From assembly GCA_963738425.1 (NCBI GenBank), contig CAVTWT010000027.1, positions 1 to 64,000 of the forward strand: 64,000 nucleotides of DNA. The letters are read 5' to 3'. Below the pieces are notes generated by a model. That model was not told where the DNA came from, ran no database searches, and saw nothing but the letters and a program-made list of their open reading frames with translations. The DNA is from CADEEN01 sp963738425. Lineage in GTDB: Bacteria > Pseudomonadota > Gammaproteobacteria > Burkholderiales > Burkholderiaceae_C. Position 1 is the first letter of the stretch. The number at the start of each line of letters is the position of its first letter. Positions 9,584 through 20,234 of this stretch are shown piece after piece. Position numbers and translations under genes: made by a program.

Positions 9584-9648
9584 GATTCTGGCTCTCTTCG
9601 ACATGGTCACCAATATAGAGATACATAACGGCGTGTGGGCTGCAGATT

Positions 9649-10626
9649 TCAACCTGGCCGATAGACCCGCGTGGCCTCCGGATCGCCCTTCTCGAAGGGA
9701 AGTGCCGTTAGCTCATCCCAGGCCGCTTGCGGAATGGGGCACCGTGCCCACTCGAGCGTCTGCGTGATCCGCTCCGGCCTGCTGATGCCGCAAACGGTCG
9801 ACGTAACCCGCTCATCGCGTATCGAGAACTGCAGAGCCGCGGCACCGGGTGGAATGCCGTGCCTGGCGCAAACCTGCTCAATCCTGACGATTGGCTCCAG
9901 CATTTCGGGCGATGCTTCCTGATAGACATAGCGCTTGTGCGATGCCGTACCCTTGGCCAGGACGCCGCCACTATAGGGCGCGGCATTGAGGACCGCGATG
10001 CCCCGCTCTCGCGCATAGTCCATCATCTCTTCCGCATTGCGATTAACGAGGGTGAAGCGGTTGTGGGTGATGAGGGCGTCAAAATCCCAATTCTGGAGGA
10101 GGGTCATCATGATGTCCACGCGACCGGCCGCCAGTCCGACACCCTCGGCAAGGCCTTCCTCTTTCATACGGAAGAGCTCGGCGAGTGCGCCCTTCGGGCC
10201 CGTTACGTCCGAAAAGGAAGATGCGTATTCGGGATCGTGCACATGGAGAAGTTGAATGCGGTCGATGTTCAGCGTCTTCAGGCTCTCCTCGAGTGAACGG
10301 CGAGCCAGCGCGCCATCGAAACGGTTGGTTTCCATGTCGCGGTCGAGCTTGGTGGAGATGACGAAGCCTTGCGGAAGCCCGCCACGCTCGCGGATCACGT
10401 CGCCGATCCGCTCCTCACTGCGGCCGAAGCCGTAGTTCCGCGACGTGTCCAAGAAATTAATTGGGCTGTCGAAAACGGCCCGCACAGTTTCCCGCGCCTG
10501 CTCCGCCGCGACGCTGTGGCCATAAGTATCCGGCATGTCCCCAATTGGAGCCAGTCCAAAACAAAGTCTGCTGACGGCAAGACCGGTGCGGCCAAGCACT
10601 ATCTTTTCAGTTGGATCGGGTTTCAT
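9649..10626 (-). CDS. Aldo/keto reductase family oxidoreductase
   Basis: Length is 325 residues, complete. It is an NAD(P)-dependent TIM-barrel oxidoreductase acting on a sugar or similar carbonyl. The catalytic tetrad can be placed: Asp and Tyr in DTSRNYGFG, Lys in VISTKLDRD and His in LLHVHDPEY. The length and the LLHVHDPEY block fit the subgroup of D-threo-aldose/L-fucose dehydrogenases and pyridoxal 4-dehydrogenases, but the substrate cannot be settled. The gene stands alone between IS remnants, with no operon partner, and is the only undamaged non-IS gene between 4.8 and 12.3 kb. Confidence 0.85.
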   Translation of the reverse strand: MKPDPTEKIVLGRTGLAVSRLCFGLAPIGDMPDTYGHSVAAEQARETVRAVFDSPINFLDTSRNYGFGRSEERIGDVIRERGGLPQGFVISTKLDRDMETNRFDGALARRSLEESLKTLNIDRIQLLHVHDPEYASSFSDVTGPKGALAELFRMKEEGLAEGVGLAAGRVDIMMTLLQNWDFDALITHNRFTLVNRNAEEMMDYARERGIAVLNAAPYSGGVLAKGTASHKRYVYQEASPEMLEPIVRIEQVCARHGIPPGAAALQFSIRDERVTSTVCGISRPERITQTLEWARCPIPQAAWDELTALPFEKGDPEATRVYRPG

Positions 10627-10798
10627 TTGTTCTCGCTTGCCGACGTGTTTGCACTCGGTTCTAACGCTGCGGCTCCAGGGAACCGGTGAAGCCTCGATTC
10701 CTCTGCCATCTCCGGCGAAAGTCCCGGACTAACTCCAGTCCTATTTGGCTCGACCGAACCCAACATAGCGACTGGTACGACGGTGCGCAAACATCTGG

Positions 10799-11101
10799 CC
10801 GGATCCGGAGCAACCGAACGTCATGTGGTCGATGGACTCCATGGCCGACAGGCTCGACGACACGCGCGCCTTCCGGCTGCTCAATGTGCTCGACGACTTT
10901 AACCGCGAAGGGCTGGGCATCGAGGCGGACTTCTCGCTGCCTGCTGAACGGGTCATCCGCACCCTCGACCAGATCATCGAATGGCGTGGCAAGCCTCTGG
11001 CGATCAGGGTGGACAACGGGCCGGAACTGATCAGTTCAACGCTGCTCAACTGGGCCGAAACAAGAGGCATTGCCATCCGCCACATCGAACCCGGCAATTG
11101 G
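10799..11101 (+). pseudogene. IS3-family transposase (OrfB), integrase-core fragment
   Basis: The frame DPEQPNVMWSMDSMADRL continues into LLNVLDDFNREGLGIE and IRVDNGPELISS, the DDE integrase core of IS3-group transposases. The first Asp (WSMD) and second Asp (VDNGPE) are visible. The sequence breaks off at about 11,101 before the final Glu region (normally NAYVERFNR). Neither OrfA nor the N-terminus of OrfB is present, so this is a decayed remnant. Confidence 0.8.
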
Positions 11102-11133
11102 CCCTGAGCTGCCGACCGGGATTTCATGCGGCT

Positions 11134-11160
11134 CGCCTGCTTTCGATGTGAAAGCAGGCG
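11134..11160. terminator. Perfect 11-bp hairpin
   Basis: CGCCTGCTTTC and GAAAGCAGGCG form an 11-bp stem around a five-base loop, followed by TTGTTTGT. It could end transcription coming from the IS3 remnant, but the T-run is weak. Confidence 0.4.
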
Positions 11161-12339
11161 TTGTTTGTGGAAACACCAGCTCTCTCGATTCCAGATTACA
11201 AAGGATCGTAAGACTTCTGACATTCAGGCTCAGCGGCTGCGGCGGGCATTGAACACAGGTCCGGGATTTAGAATGACGGAAGTGTCATTTTCCGTTTCGC
11301 CGATGGCCAAGGTCGGTCCGCGTGTCCCTGTGTTGCTACTTGAGGCAGCCAGCTCACGGAATTTGGTGAAGTTCACCGGCCGATATCCCGCGTGGCCGCG
11401 ACTGCGCTGCGGCGCTGGCCGTTTCTCTCTGTCCGCAATTTGGGATCGGTCGCACCAGCTGCTCCAGCGGCCCGACCGAACCCACAGCCCTCTCAGGCCG
11501 CCTTCTTCCGGGGCAGCGGCCGGACGCCCCTCGACTGCTCGAGGAGCCCGTCGAGCTCGCCGCGAGCGGGCGGCCGCGATCAGCACGTCGATGACCTCGG
11601 GCAGCTTCTCCCTCGGCCCCACGAGGATGCCCGCCTTGCCCTTCTCGAACTCGGCAGGCTTCGAGCCCAGCATGACGGTGAAGACGATCTGGACCTTCTC
11701 GTCGAGGCGCGGATGCTGTGGCGTGCGCTGAGTGTGGACATGAATGAAACCAATGAAAACCATGAGGGCAGCTGTCTGCACGGAGCGGTACGTTATGCGC
11801 AAGATCGATCGTGAAACCGGGATCGGTGTCGCCCTTCAACACTTTCACTGGCCAGGCAATCTTCAGATGACCATTCGCGGCCGCGGTGCCGTAGCTCACG
11901 TCAAGCGTCCGGGCCAGCGAGAGACCGAAGCGCGTGCAGATTTATAACCTTGGTTCTAGAGCTTGTTGTCTCAAGTGCACGAATCTCTGTTCGAGGGTGC
12001 TCCGCGGCAGAAATGATCTTTAATGGATAGAATAAATCAAGCCGCCTGCCTGATGGACTCGGAGCGGTTTTCGGTCAGCTGGCTTCGCATGCGGGGCCAG
12101 TCTGTGTTTCGGCGCGGGGTCCCGGTAGCGACCGGCATCCTATGTCCTTGATACTGCAGTACTGAGAGGGGTCACTGGATCTTGCCCATTCACATCCAAA
12201 GCCGATATTGACTAGACAAGTTGTGGAAACCGACTTACGGTTCGCAACGGAAACGGTTCAGCAAAACTTGTGACATCGGGCCGGTCCATTCGGTTTATTC
12301 CTGACACATCACGGGCAAACACATATGGGAGGACTACCA
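11161..12339. other. 1.2-kb stretch without an intact gene; decayed coding remnants on the reverse strand
   Basis: On the reverse strand, about 11,700-11,510 keeps a coding-like stretch (VQIVFTVMLGSKPAEFEKG then LPEVIDVLIAAA). After a one-base shift it continues GELDGLLEQSRGV to a stop, so it looks like the frameshifted C-terminal part of a small gene that I do not recognise. A second short coding-like stretch lies at about 11,930-11,830 (reverse), reading LDVSYGTAAANGHLKIAW. Beyond 11,950 I see only spacer, presumably with the promoter of the sugar-binding protein gene. Confidence 0.4.
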
Positions 12340-13284
12340 ATGCAGAAATTCACGAGAAGAATGGTCATCGGCAGTGCGCTGGCACTTTCGCTTATGTCAA
12401 CGTCTGCCTTTGCGGCCGACAAGATTCTTGCTTCGGTGCCGGGCCTCAGCTTCCCCTTCTTCGTCCACATGATGAACGCCTTCAAGGCGGAGATCGTCAA
12501 GCAGGGCTATGAGGCCATCGAAAGCGACGGCCAGGTGTCGTCGCCCAAGCAGACAGCCGACGTCGAGGCCGCCATCACCCAGGGCGTGAAGGGCATCGTC
12601 ATCAGCCCGAATGAAGTGGACGCCATGGCCCCGGCGCTGCAGCAGGCCGTCGAGGCAGGCATTCCAGTGGTCACCGTCGACCGCCGCGTGCCCTCGGTCG
12701 AAGGCATTCTCGCCCATGTCGGTGCTGACAACGTCAAGGGCGGCGAAGCCCAGGGCAACCTCATCGTCTCCATGTTCCCCGATGGCGCCACCATCATCAA
12801 CCTGCAGGGCCAATCCGGCGCCTCGCCGGCCATTGACCGCAACAAGGGCCTGCACAACGTGCTCGACGGCATGGCCGACAAGTACAAGATCGTCTTCGAA
12901 CAGACCGCCGGCTTTGCCCGCGACAAGGGCCTGGCCGTCACCGAAGCCGCCCTCTCAGGGCTTGCCGAAGCACCGAAGGTGATCGTTGCCGCCAATGACG
13001 ACATGGCGCTGGGCGCCATGGAAGCCGTCAAGGCCCGTGGCCTCACCGGCATCGCCATCATCGGCTTTGACGCCCTGCCGGAAGCCCTGGCCCAGGTGCG
13101 CGACGGCGGCCTCACCGCCACCATCGAGCAGTTCCCTGGCCAGCAGAGCGCGCTTGGCGTGCAGACGCTCGTCGACTTCCTCAAGGACGGCACCAAGCCG
13201 GCCGAAAAGGTTCTGCTGCTGACGCCGGTCGCTGTCACCAAGGACAACCTGAACATTGCCGAACGCCTCGGCGAAGTGAAGTAA
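12340..13284 (+). CDS. Sugar ABC transporter substrate-binding protein (CUT2 / RbsB-FrcB type)
   Basis: Length is 314 residues. It is the periplasmic receptor of sugar transporter 1. A signal peptide runs to about residue 24 (SLMSTSAFAA). The mature protein is a Peripla_BP_4 fold with ITQGVKGIVISPNEVDA, PVVTVDRRV, HVGADN and VIVAANDDMALGAMEA, all typical of ribose/fructose binding proteins. The ATG at 12340 follows a strong GGAGG (12328-12332), which is preferred over the in-frame ATG at 12325. Genes for the ATPase and permease follow in the same direction, as in frcBCA or rbs clusters. The exact sugar cannot be read from sequence; a monosaccharide is likely. Confidence 0.88.
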   Translation: MQKFTRRMVIGSALALSLMSTSAFAADKILASVPGLSFPFFVHMMNAFKAEIVKQGYEAIESDGQVSSPKQTADVEAAITQGVKGIVISPNEVDAMAPALQQAVEAGIPVVTVDRRVPSVEGILAHVGADNVKGGEAQGNLIVSMFPDGATIINLQGQSGASPAIDRNKGLHNVLDGMADKYKIVFEQTAGFARDKGLAVTEAALSGLAEAPKVIVAANDDMALGAMEAVKARGLTGIAIIGFDALPEALAQVRDGGLTATIEQFPGQQSALGVQTLVDFLKDGTKPAEKVLLLTPVAVTKDNLNIAERLGEVK

Positions 13285-13339
13285 GCTTCTTGCAGCAAGC
13301 CTCCGGCCGGGTGAACAACCCGGCCGGAACGTATTTGCT

Positions 13340-14908
13340 ATGACCAATTCATCAAACGCGCCAGTTCTGCTGCGCATGACGGGGATTTCCAAGTCTTTTC
13401 CCGGCGTGAAGGCGCTTGAGAACGTCGATTTCGAAGTGGGCGAGGCGGAAATTCATGCCTTCCTCGGCGAGAATGGGGCGGGCAAATCGACGCTGCTGAA
13501 AATCCTCTCCGGCGCCCAGGCACCAGATGCCGGCAACATCGTGTTCGGCGGCAAGCCCGTGAGCTTTGCCAGTCCGCAAGCCGCCCAAGCCGCCGGCATC
13601 GTCACCATCTACCAGGAGTTCACCCTGGCCCCCGACATGACGGTGGCCGAGAATGTCTTCATCGGCCGCGAGCCCGGATCGCGCTTCTTCATCAGCCGCA
13701 AGCAGCTTGAGGATCAGACCGCGGTGCTGTGCACAACGCATCGGCCTCGACCGCAGCCCCCGCGCCCTGGTGCGCGATCTTTCGGTGGCCGAACAGCAGA
13801 TGGTGGAGATCGCCCGCGCCCTGTCGATGAAATCCCGGCTCATCGTCATGGACGAGCCGACCAGCGCCTTGAGCCGCGCCGAAGTCGAGAAGCTCTTCTC
13901 GATCATCCGCGGCCTCAAGCGCGAGGGCATCTCGACCATCTTCGTCACCCACCGGCTGGAAGAAGTCTTCGAAATCTGCGACCGCTATACCGTGCTGCGC
14001 GATGGCCGCCATGTCGGGGCAGGTACGGTTGCCGAGACCAGCCTGGACGGCATCATCCGCCTGATGGTGGGCCGCGAACTGGGTCTGCTGGCGCCGCGCG
14101 GAACATCCTTCGCCACCGTCGGTGGTGGCACTTGCGGTCGAGCAGCTGTCGCGCCGCCGCAAGAGCACCGATTCAAGCGCCATCGAACTGCATGGCGTGT
14201 CGTTCAAGGTGAACAAGGGCGAGATTCTGGGGATCGCCGGACTGGTGGGCGCCGGCCGCACCGAGACGGCGCGCGCCATCTTCGGCGCCGACAAATTCGA
14301 TTCGGGCCGCGTGCTCGTCGACTGGCCAACCCGTGGCGATCACTTCGCCGCGCGATGCGATCTCCCACGGCATCGGCCTGGTGCCGGAGGACCGCAAGCA
14401 GCAGGCGCTGTTCCTGGCCTCGCCATCCGCACCAACATGTCGATTGCCGCCCATGACCGCATCGCGGCGATGAACGTCTTCATCGGCGGCTCCAAAGAAG
14501 ATGCGCTGGTCGAGGAATACCGCAAGCTTCTCAACATCCGCATGGCCTCGCGCCGACCAGCTTGTCGGCAATCTGTCGGGCGGCAACCAGCAGAAGGTGG
14601 TGCTGGCGCGCTGGCTGGCGCTTCGCCCCAAGGTGCTGATCGTCGACGAGCCGACACGCGGCATCGATGTCGGCGCCAAGGTGGAAGTGCACAATCTGCT
14701 GTTCCAGATGGCGGAAGCCGGCATCGCCATCATCGTGATCTCATCCGAATTGCCGGAGGTGCTGGCGCTGGCCGACCGCATCGTCACCATGCGCGAGGGC
14801 CGGGTGACGGGCGAAGTGATGCGCGGCGATGCGACACAGGAAAAACTCATGACGCTGATGACCATCGGGGTCGGAGCGCGCGGCTTGACGGGGAACGGAC
14901 ATGACTGA
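13340..14908 (+). pseudogene. Sugar ABC transporter ATPase, double-domain (RbsA/MglA type), frameshifted as written
   Basis: It encodes two ABC domains in one chain, as in RbsA. The first has Walker A GENGAGKST, signature LSVAEQQ and Walker B LIVMDEPTSALS. The second has the degenerate GLVGAGRTE, LSGGNQQKVVLARW and LIVDEPTRGID. The full length of about 520 codons is right, but the frame changes near 13,729, 14,120, 14,323, 14,412 and 14,555. The change at 14,323 is explained by one extra base. Every domain is otherwise undamaged, so sequencing errors are more likely than decay. The stop overlaps the permease start (14901). Confidence 0.85.
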
Positions 14909-15919
14909 CGCTGAGGCACGGCAGACCGACCAGGGGCTTTGACGCCTTTTCGTTCCTGGCGCGGTTTGCGCCGCTGATCTTCCTGCTGCTGCTGATGGCT
15001 GGCCTTCGCCATCATCGAGCCGCGCTTCTTCACGCCGCTCAATCTGTTCAACGTCATGCGCCAGGTGTCGATCGTCGGCCTCCTGGCCATCGGCATGACC
15101 TTCGTCATCCTGACCGCCGGCATCGATCTGTCCATCGGCTCGCTGCTGGCCTTCGCCGGCCTCGTCGCCGCCGCCGTCGCCAAGGGCGGCATGCAGGACC
15201 GCTTCACCGTGGGCGATGCAACCATCGGCTATGGCTGGCCGCTGGCGGCGCTGGCGGCCATCGCCGTCGGGCTCATCGGCGGCTATCTGCAGGGCATCGC
15301 CATCACCAGGCTCAAGGTTCCGGCCTTCGTGGTGACGCTGGGCGGCATGTCGGTGTTCCGCGGCGCGGCCTTGCTGTTTGCCGCGGGCGGGCCGATCTCC
15401 GGCTTCCAGCCGGATTTCACCTGGTGGGGGCAGGGCAAGATCTTCCCGGTGCCGGTGCCGGTCATCATCTTCCTGTTCTGCGCGCTGATCGCCCATATCG
15501 TGCTGCGCTACACCCGCTATGGCCGCCGGGTCTATGCGGTGGGCGGCAATCCGGAAGCCGCACGGCTTGCCGGCCTCAACGTCAGCGGCATCATCTGCAG
15601 CGTCTACGTCATCATGGGCTTCTTCGCCGGGCTTGGCGCCTTCGTGCTGGCGGCGCGGCTCAATTCGGCGGAAGCCGTGGCGGGTACGGGCTATGAGCTC
15701 ACCGTCATCGCCTCGGTGGTGATCGGCGGCACCAGCCTGTTCGGCGGCGCGGGCTCGATCTTCGGCACCGTCATCGGCACCATCCTGATCGGCGTGCTGC
15801 TCAACGGCCTCGTGCTGATGAACGTCAACTCCTACATCCAGCAGATCATCATCGGCGTCATCATCGTGCTGGCCGTGGCCTTCGATACCTTCGCCAAGTC
15901 CCGCCGCCGCAAGGCCTGA
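14901..15919 (+). pseudogene. Sugar ABC transporter permease (RbsC type), two frameshifts near the 5' end
   Basis: It is the membrane subunit of transporter 1, BPD_transp_2 family, about 335 residues if repaired. From 15,056 the frame is clean: the conserved ILTAGIDLSIGSLLAF loop, PAFVVTLGGM, AVGGNPEAARLAG and ASVVIGGTSLFGG are present with about eight hydrophobic segments. Upstream, MTDAEARQTDQG at 14,901 needs one base removed in the G-run near 14,936, and one near 15,000 (LLLLMA to FAIIEPRFF). The gene overlaps the ATPase stop by eight bases. As a single permease it would work as a homodimer. Confidence 0.85.
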
Positions 15920-15925
15920 GCAGTT

Positions 15926-16032
15926 CGCGCAACAACGCAGCATGCAAACCGGGGCCTCTCAGCCCTTTTCTCTCAACCCGACTGGTACACTATCACGCCG
16001 CCACACTGCATATTTTGTCTCCGCCATTGACA
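15926..16032. repeat. IS-end repeat, copy B (107 bp)
   Basis: Near-identical partner of 8442-8547, in the same orientation. It starts seven bases after the permease stop and ends CCATTGACA, directly against a truncated monooxygenase frame. It is probably the surviving end of an IS21-like element. No transposase sequence lies beside it. Confidence 0.7.
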
Positions 16033-16139
16033 GCTTGATTCAGCCAATAACTCACTGACAAGCCCGCTTGGCTGCCGCCTATTACGGCCGTGTCAATATT
16101 TTCGGGAATGGGCGAGCTGTTCGTCTTTGAATCGATCAC
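16033..16139 (-). pseudogene. N-terminal fragment of an FAD-dependent monooxygenase/oxidoreductase
   Basis: The reverse-strand frame from GTG 16139 reads PIPENIDTAVIGGSQAGLSV followed by SYWLNQA. The GGSQAG glycine-rich loop is the FAD-binding start of flavoprotein monooxygenases. Coding similarity stops exactly at the IS-end repeat (16032), so only about 35 residues are left. The start codon is uncertain. Confidence 0.6.
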
Positions 16140-16536
16140 GACTATTAAGTCCTCTTGGCCAACCCTGCTCTGTCCTTGACCCTAACATGCCCGTCTAAGG
16201 ATGTTGAAGACGGCTTCTGGACCGGAGCGTCTGATTGCATGGTTTCGTAACTGGCCTGCTATCAGGGGGTAAGCCGACCTTGTGCGGACATGGCCCAACC
16301 GACGTGGATGACCCAATCCGGAAGTCGCACCTGCTGGAGAACAGGCTTTATCGGTGTCACAAGATATTTTTATGCATCAAGTCACTCGCGTGGTCTTGGC
16401 ATGGTCGCTGAAACGTACCAGGGCGCTTCCACTCTGAAGTAGAGTCCGTGCGTCCAGCTGCCCTAAGGCTTAAAATGCCCAGCGAACCCCCATTATTCGT
16501 CTCGATCCGAGGCCTCAGCGAGGCAGATGCTCAGTA
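16140..16536. other. Gene-free stretch
   Basis: About 400 bases with no supported reading frame, no repeat and no convincing hairpin. It contains the upstream region of the monooxygenase fragment on one side and enters a P-type ATPase fragment on the other. Confidence 0.5.
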
Positions 16537-16672
16537 GTGCAAAAGACCCGCACCGAGCGCATTCTGGAAGCGCTATGCGACCTTACCAGCCCTCGCGCGC
16601 TGGTCATTCGCGATGGCGAACGCAAGCGAATCGCTGGCCGGGAGGTGGTGCATGGCGTTTTCGTCGTGCTTA
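16537..16672 (+). pseudogene. Fragment of a cation-transporting P-type ATPase (actuator domain)
   Basis: The frame reads RTERILEALCDLTSPRALVI then RDGERKRIAGREVV, followed by VVLS. This matches the start of the actuator domain in Ca2+/Mg2+-type P-ATPases, where the block is normally followed by a GD-x-VPAD loop. The similarity stops at about 16,672 and neither membrane segments nor the DKTGT site are present. It is a short remnant with no function of its own. Confidence 0.55.
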
Positions 16673-16771
16673 GTAGCCATCAATCCGATTGCGGTTGCCT
16701 TTGCGCTAGACTAGTCTTGCCAACGCTTTTGTCCGAGAAACGCGATGAAGGCAAAAAATGGGAGGATATCA

Positions 16772-17859
16772 ATGCGTAATGCTCTTGCTTCGGTGAGCCT
16801 GTGCGCGCTCGCTGCCTTGATTTCGGCCGGGGCGCAGGCCCAGGACACCGGGACCATCACCAAGGCGGTCGGCGGCTATACATTCGAGGACGCGGCCAAG
16901 GAGGCCGACGCCACCAAGAATTTCCATTCGGCCGACGGCCAGCTGACCTTCGCCATCGTCACCCATACCGCCGGCAACGGCTTCTTCGACCCAGTCTATG
17001 TCGGCGCGACAGGTCGCCGGCAATATGATCGGCGCCAAGATCCTGCTGCTCGGCTCGGAATCGCCGACCGACGACATCCTGCGCGAGATCGAGATCCTGA
17101 ACCAGATCATCCAGGATCCGACCATCGACGGACTGATCCTGACGACGCCGCAGGTCGGCGCCTATAATGACATCGTCAAGAAACTGCTCGACCAGGGCAT
17201 TCCGGTCGCGACGACGAATTCCTTCGACCCGACGATCTATATGCGCGATGGCATCAGCCATACCGGCCAGAGCGCCGCGGCCGCGGCGATCGGCGGCGCC
17301 GCCCTCGCCAAATGCGTGCTCGACAAGGGCCTCGACAAGGGCTCGATCCTGTTCCCGTCGCAGACGACGGCGGGCAATGTCGAGGTCAACAACCGCGTCA
17401 CCGCCGCCTTCGACCAGGTGGTCAAGGACCTCAATGCCGCCGGCAAGCTCGCCAACTTCACCGTCGACGCGGGACCGGAGAAGATCGGCATCGCGGTCAA
17501 CGATCAGGACATCCCCGGCTCGGTCGTCACCCTCCTCGAATCGCGTGGCGACGTCGTCGGCATTTTCGGTCCAAACGGCGCCGTCACGCCGGCGATCGTC
17601 ACGGCAATCACTCAGACCAAAAAGGAAGGACAGATCTGCGCCTTCGGCTACGATCTCGGCCCGCAGCATTCTCGAGGGCCTCAAATCCGAGGCGCTCACC
17701 GGCTCACTTGGTCAGCAGCCGTTCCTGCAAGGCTTCTGGCCGGTCATGCAGCTCTATCTCCAGATCGACCGCGGCATCGCGGCGGCCAATCTCGACACCC
17801 GCGCCCAGCTCGTGACCAAGGCAAATGTCGAGACGGTCGGCAAGCGCTTCGAGAACTGA
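16772..17859 (+). pseudogene. Sugar ABC transporter substrate-binding protein 2, frameshifted as written
   Basis: About 362 codons if two shifts are repaired. The signal peptide is MRNALASVSLCALAALISAG with AQA before the cut. The Peripla_BP_4 fold shows LTFAIVTHTAGNGFFDPVY, IIQDPTIDGLILTTP, IPVATTNSFDP, then GDVVGIFGPNGA and KVETVGKRF-type ends. The frame moves at about 17,010 (one extra A before CAGGTCGCC) and about 17,668, both +1. GGAGG lies seven bases before the ATG at 16772. It heads transporter 2, followed by the fused permease and the ATPase. The long mature N-terminus differs from the transporter 1 receptor, so the ligand is probably different. Confidence 0.82.
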
Positions 17860-17944
17860 TACATCTCAGGCAATCCCGCGGGAGAGGCTTCGGCCTCTTC
17901 CGCTACATAGACTCAATAGCCCTTCCCGCTAGCATCTGGGTCGC

Positions 17945-20234
17945 ATGTCCGCCGCTGTCACCGCACCTTCGCCATCGAGTCGCCGCCGGCTGCCGCTTGA
18001 GATTATCGGCGGATGGGAAGTGGGCTTGATAATTTTCCTGATCTTGCTCTACCTCGCCGGCGTCTACATCAATCCTAAGTTTTTCGGGTCGACTGCCGCT
18101 TTCTCTTCGGTCATGCGCGATGCCGCTCGCTACGGCGTGATGGCGGTCGGCATGACCTTCGTCATCGTCAACAAGGATCTCGACCTGTCGGTCGGCTCGC
18201 TCTACGGGCTGACCGCGGCGGTCTTCGCGGTATCCTTCGCGCCGTCCTATTTCAACACAGGCCTGTTTCCGGCGATCGCCTGGACCCTGGCGGTCGGCCT
18301 CCTGGTCGGGCTCGTCAACGGCGTTCTCGTAACGATCCTGCGCGTTCCGGCGTTCATCGCGACGCTGACCATACTTTTCATCGGCCGCGGCATTGTAACC
18401 GGTCTGTCCGGCGGCAAGACCATTTCCTTCCTGGCCAAGGCCAAGGAATATCCCGGGTTCTTTTTCATCGGCGAGAACAACGCCTGGGGCTTCAACAACC
18501 AGGTCTTCGTCTTCGCCGTCTTTGCCGCCATCGGAATGGTCCTGCTCGCGAAGACCAGAATTGGCTACCAGACTTTCGCAACCGGCGGCAATGAGCTCGC
18601 TTCGGCCTATGCCGGAATTCCGACCCACTGGGTGCGCATGCGCGCCTATCCTGCTTTCGGCATTCTGCGCCACCGTCGCCGGCATGATGCAGGTTGCCCA
18701 GGATCGTGCGTTGATTGCCCAATCGGGCCAAGGCCTTGAATTGATCGTGATCGCCTCGGTGATCGTCGGGGGCGCATCGATTCTCGGCGGCCGCGGGCGC
18801 GTGCTCGGCAGCATGCTCGGCGTTATCCTCATCGTGCTGATCGACAAGGTCCTCCGCGAAGGCTACCCGATTACCCGCGTTGTACTGGTCGATAACGTCG
18901 AAATGACGGTGCAGGCCGTCGCCCAGCTGCCCCCCGGCGCGGCACCCGCTTTTTTCGGCCTCATCTTGATACTCGCGGTTCTGATCGAGCCGTGGCTCAT
19001 CCGGCGCAACGCGATGGGGAGATTGTGGGCGCGGATTCGAGGCCTGCCGATACCGCCGGCCCCCGATATCGGCGGTGTCGCGGGCGTCGGTGCCCAGACC
19101 AGGGGCAGTGTGGTCTCCGATCGTGCCATCAACGCGCGCGGCCTGGGCAAATTCCTCGCAAGACGCGACGCGGCTGCGATCATCATTGCGGTGGTACTGT
19201 GGTTTGCCGGGCTCTATCTCCGCCCCGATTTCTGGGGCGGCCTGGACAATTCCTTCAACCTCATCCTGGCCTTTACCGAGGTGGCGCTATTGGCAATCGG
19301 CCTCACATTCGTGATCGCCAATGGCGATATCGACCTGTCGGTCGGCTCGGTGCTCGCCATGAGCGGGGCGATCGCGGCGTTCTCGATGAAGACGATGGGT
19401 TTCGATCCGTGGACATCCGTCCTTCTGGCCCTGTGCGGCGGCATGCTGGCGGGCGCGGTCAACGCGCTTGTCACGGTCCGTTTCGGGCTCCCCGCATTCG
19501 TCGCCACTCTCGGCATGTTCTATACCGCCCGGGGCATCGCCGCATGGATCGTGTCCGGCCGCGAACTTTTCGGCTTTCCGGAAAGTTTCAATCTGATCGG
19601 CCGCAAACTGATCGAAGCATTGAGGTATTTCGATATCGCGCCCCAACCCGGCTCGGTCCTCTTCAATCTGAGCGCAGCGCTCAGCGTGCAAAGCATCTTC
19701 ATGACTGTGCTGGCGATCATCACCGGGGTCATTCTCGGCTATACGATCTGGGGCCAGCAGTTCTATGCGACCGGCGGCAATATCCGCGCCGCAGCCTATG
19801 CCGGCGTCAACACCGACCGCGTACGGGCGCTGAGCCTCGTCTTTTCCGCCTTGTGCGGGTCATTTGCCGGGGTCATCTATATCGCATTCTACCGCAGCTT
19901 CATCCCGACCGCGGGCCAGTTCCGCGAGCTCGACGCCATCGCATCGGTCATCATCGGCGGGGGGTCGATCTTCGGCGGATTCGGCACCATCATCGGCTCG
20001 CTTGCCGGTGCCGCCGTGATCACTCTCCTGCGCGCCCTGCTTTCGCTTCAGGTCATTCGCGCCGACGGGTCATCCTTCGTGCTGTCTCAGCATTGGGTAA
20101 ATGTCTTCATCGGCCTCATCCTGATCCTCGCCGTGGTTGGCGACATCTGGCTGCGCCAGACCGCTGCCTTGGGAACCATCTTGAGGCGACTGTTCGCCAA
20201 GCGATCTGTTCTGGAGGGGCGCTCTGGTGTTTGA
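17945..20234 (+). CDS. Fused double permease of a CUT2-type sugar ABC transporter
   Basis: Two complete BPD_transp_2 permease units occur in one chain of about 760 residues. Unit 1 has FVIVNKDLDLSVGSLYG, ATGGNELASAYAGI and ASVIVGGASILGG. Unit 2 has FVIANGDIDLSVGSVLA, ATGGNIRAAAYAGV and ASVIIGGGSIFGG. A linker of about 45 residues (roughly 19,015-19,150) joins them, with no stop and no internal start signal. Frame 18,522-20,234 covers the end of unit 1 and all of unit 2 without a break, so the fusion does not depend on the one frameshift, which lies near 18,660 within unit 1. A fused pair gives a fixed heterodimer of permeases. The partner ATPase has a single domain, the reverse of transporter 1. 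Confidence 0.8.

Noticed and set aside
11230..11900. Two leftward frames of 180-190 codons as genes
   Set aside because: Neither is coding over its whole length. Coding-like stretches switch frame, so they are listed only as decayed remnants.
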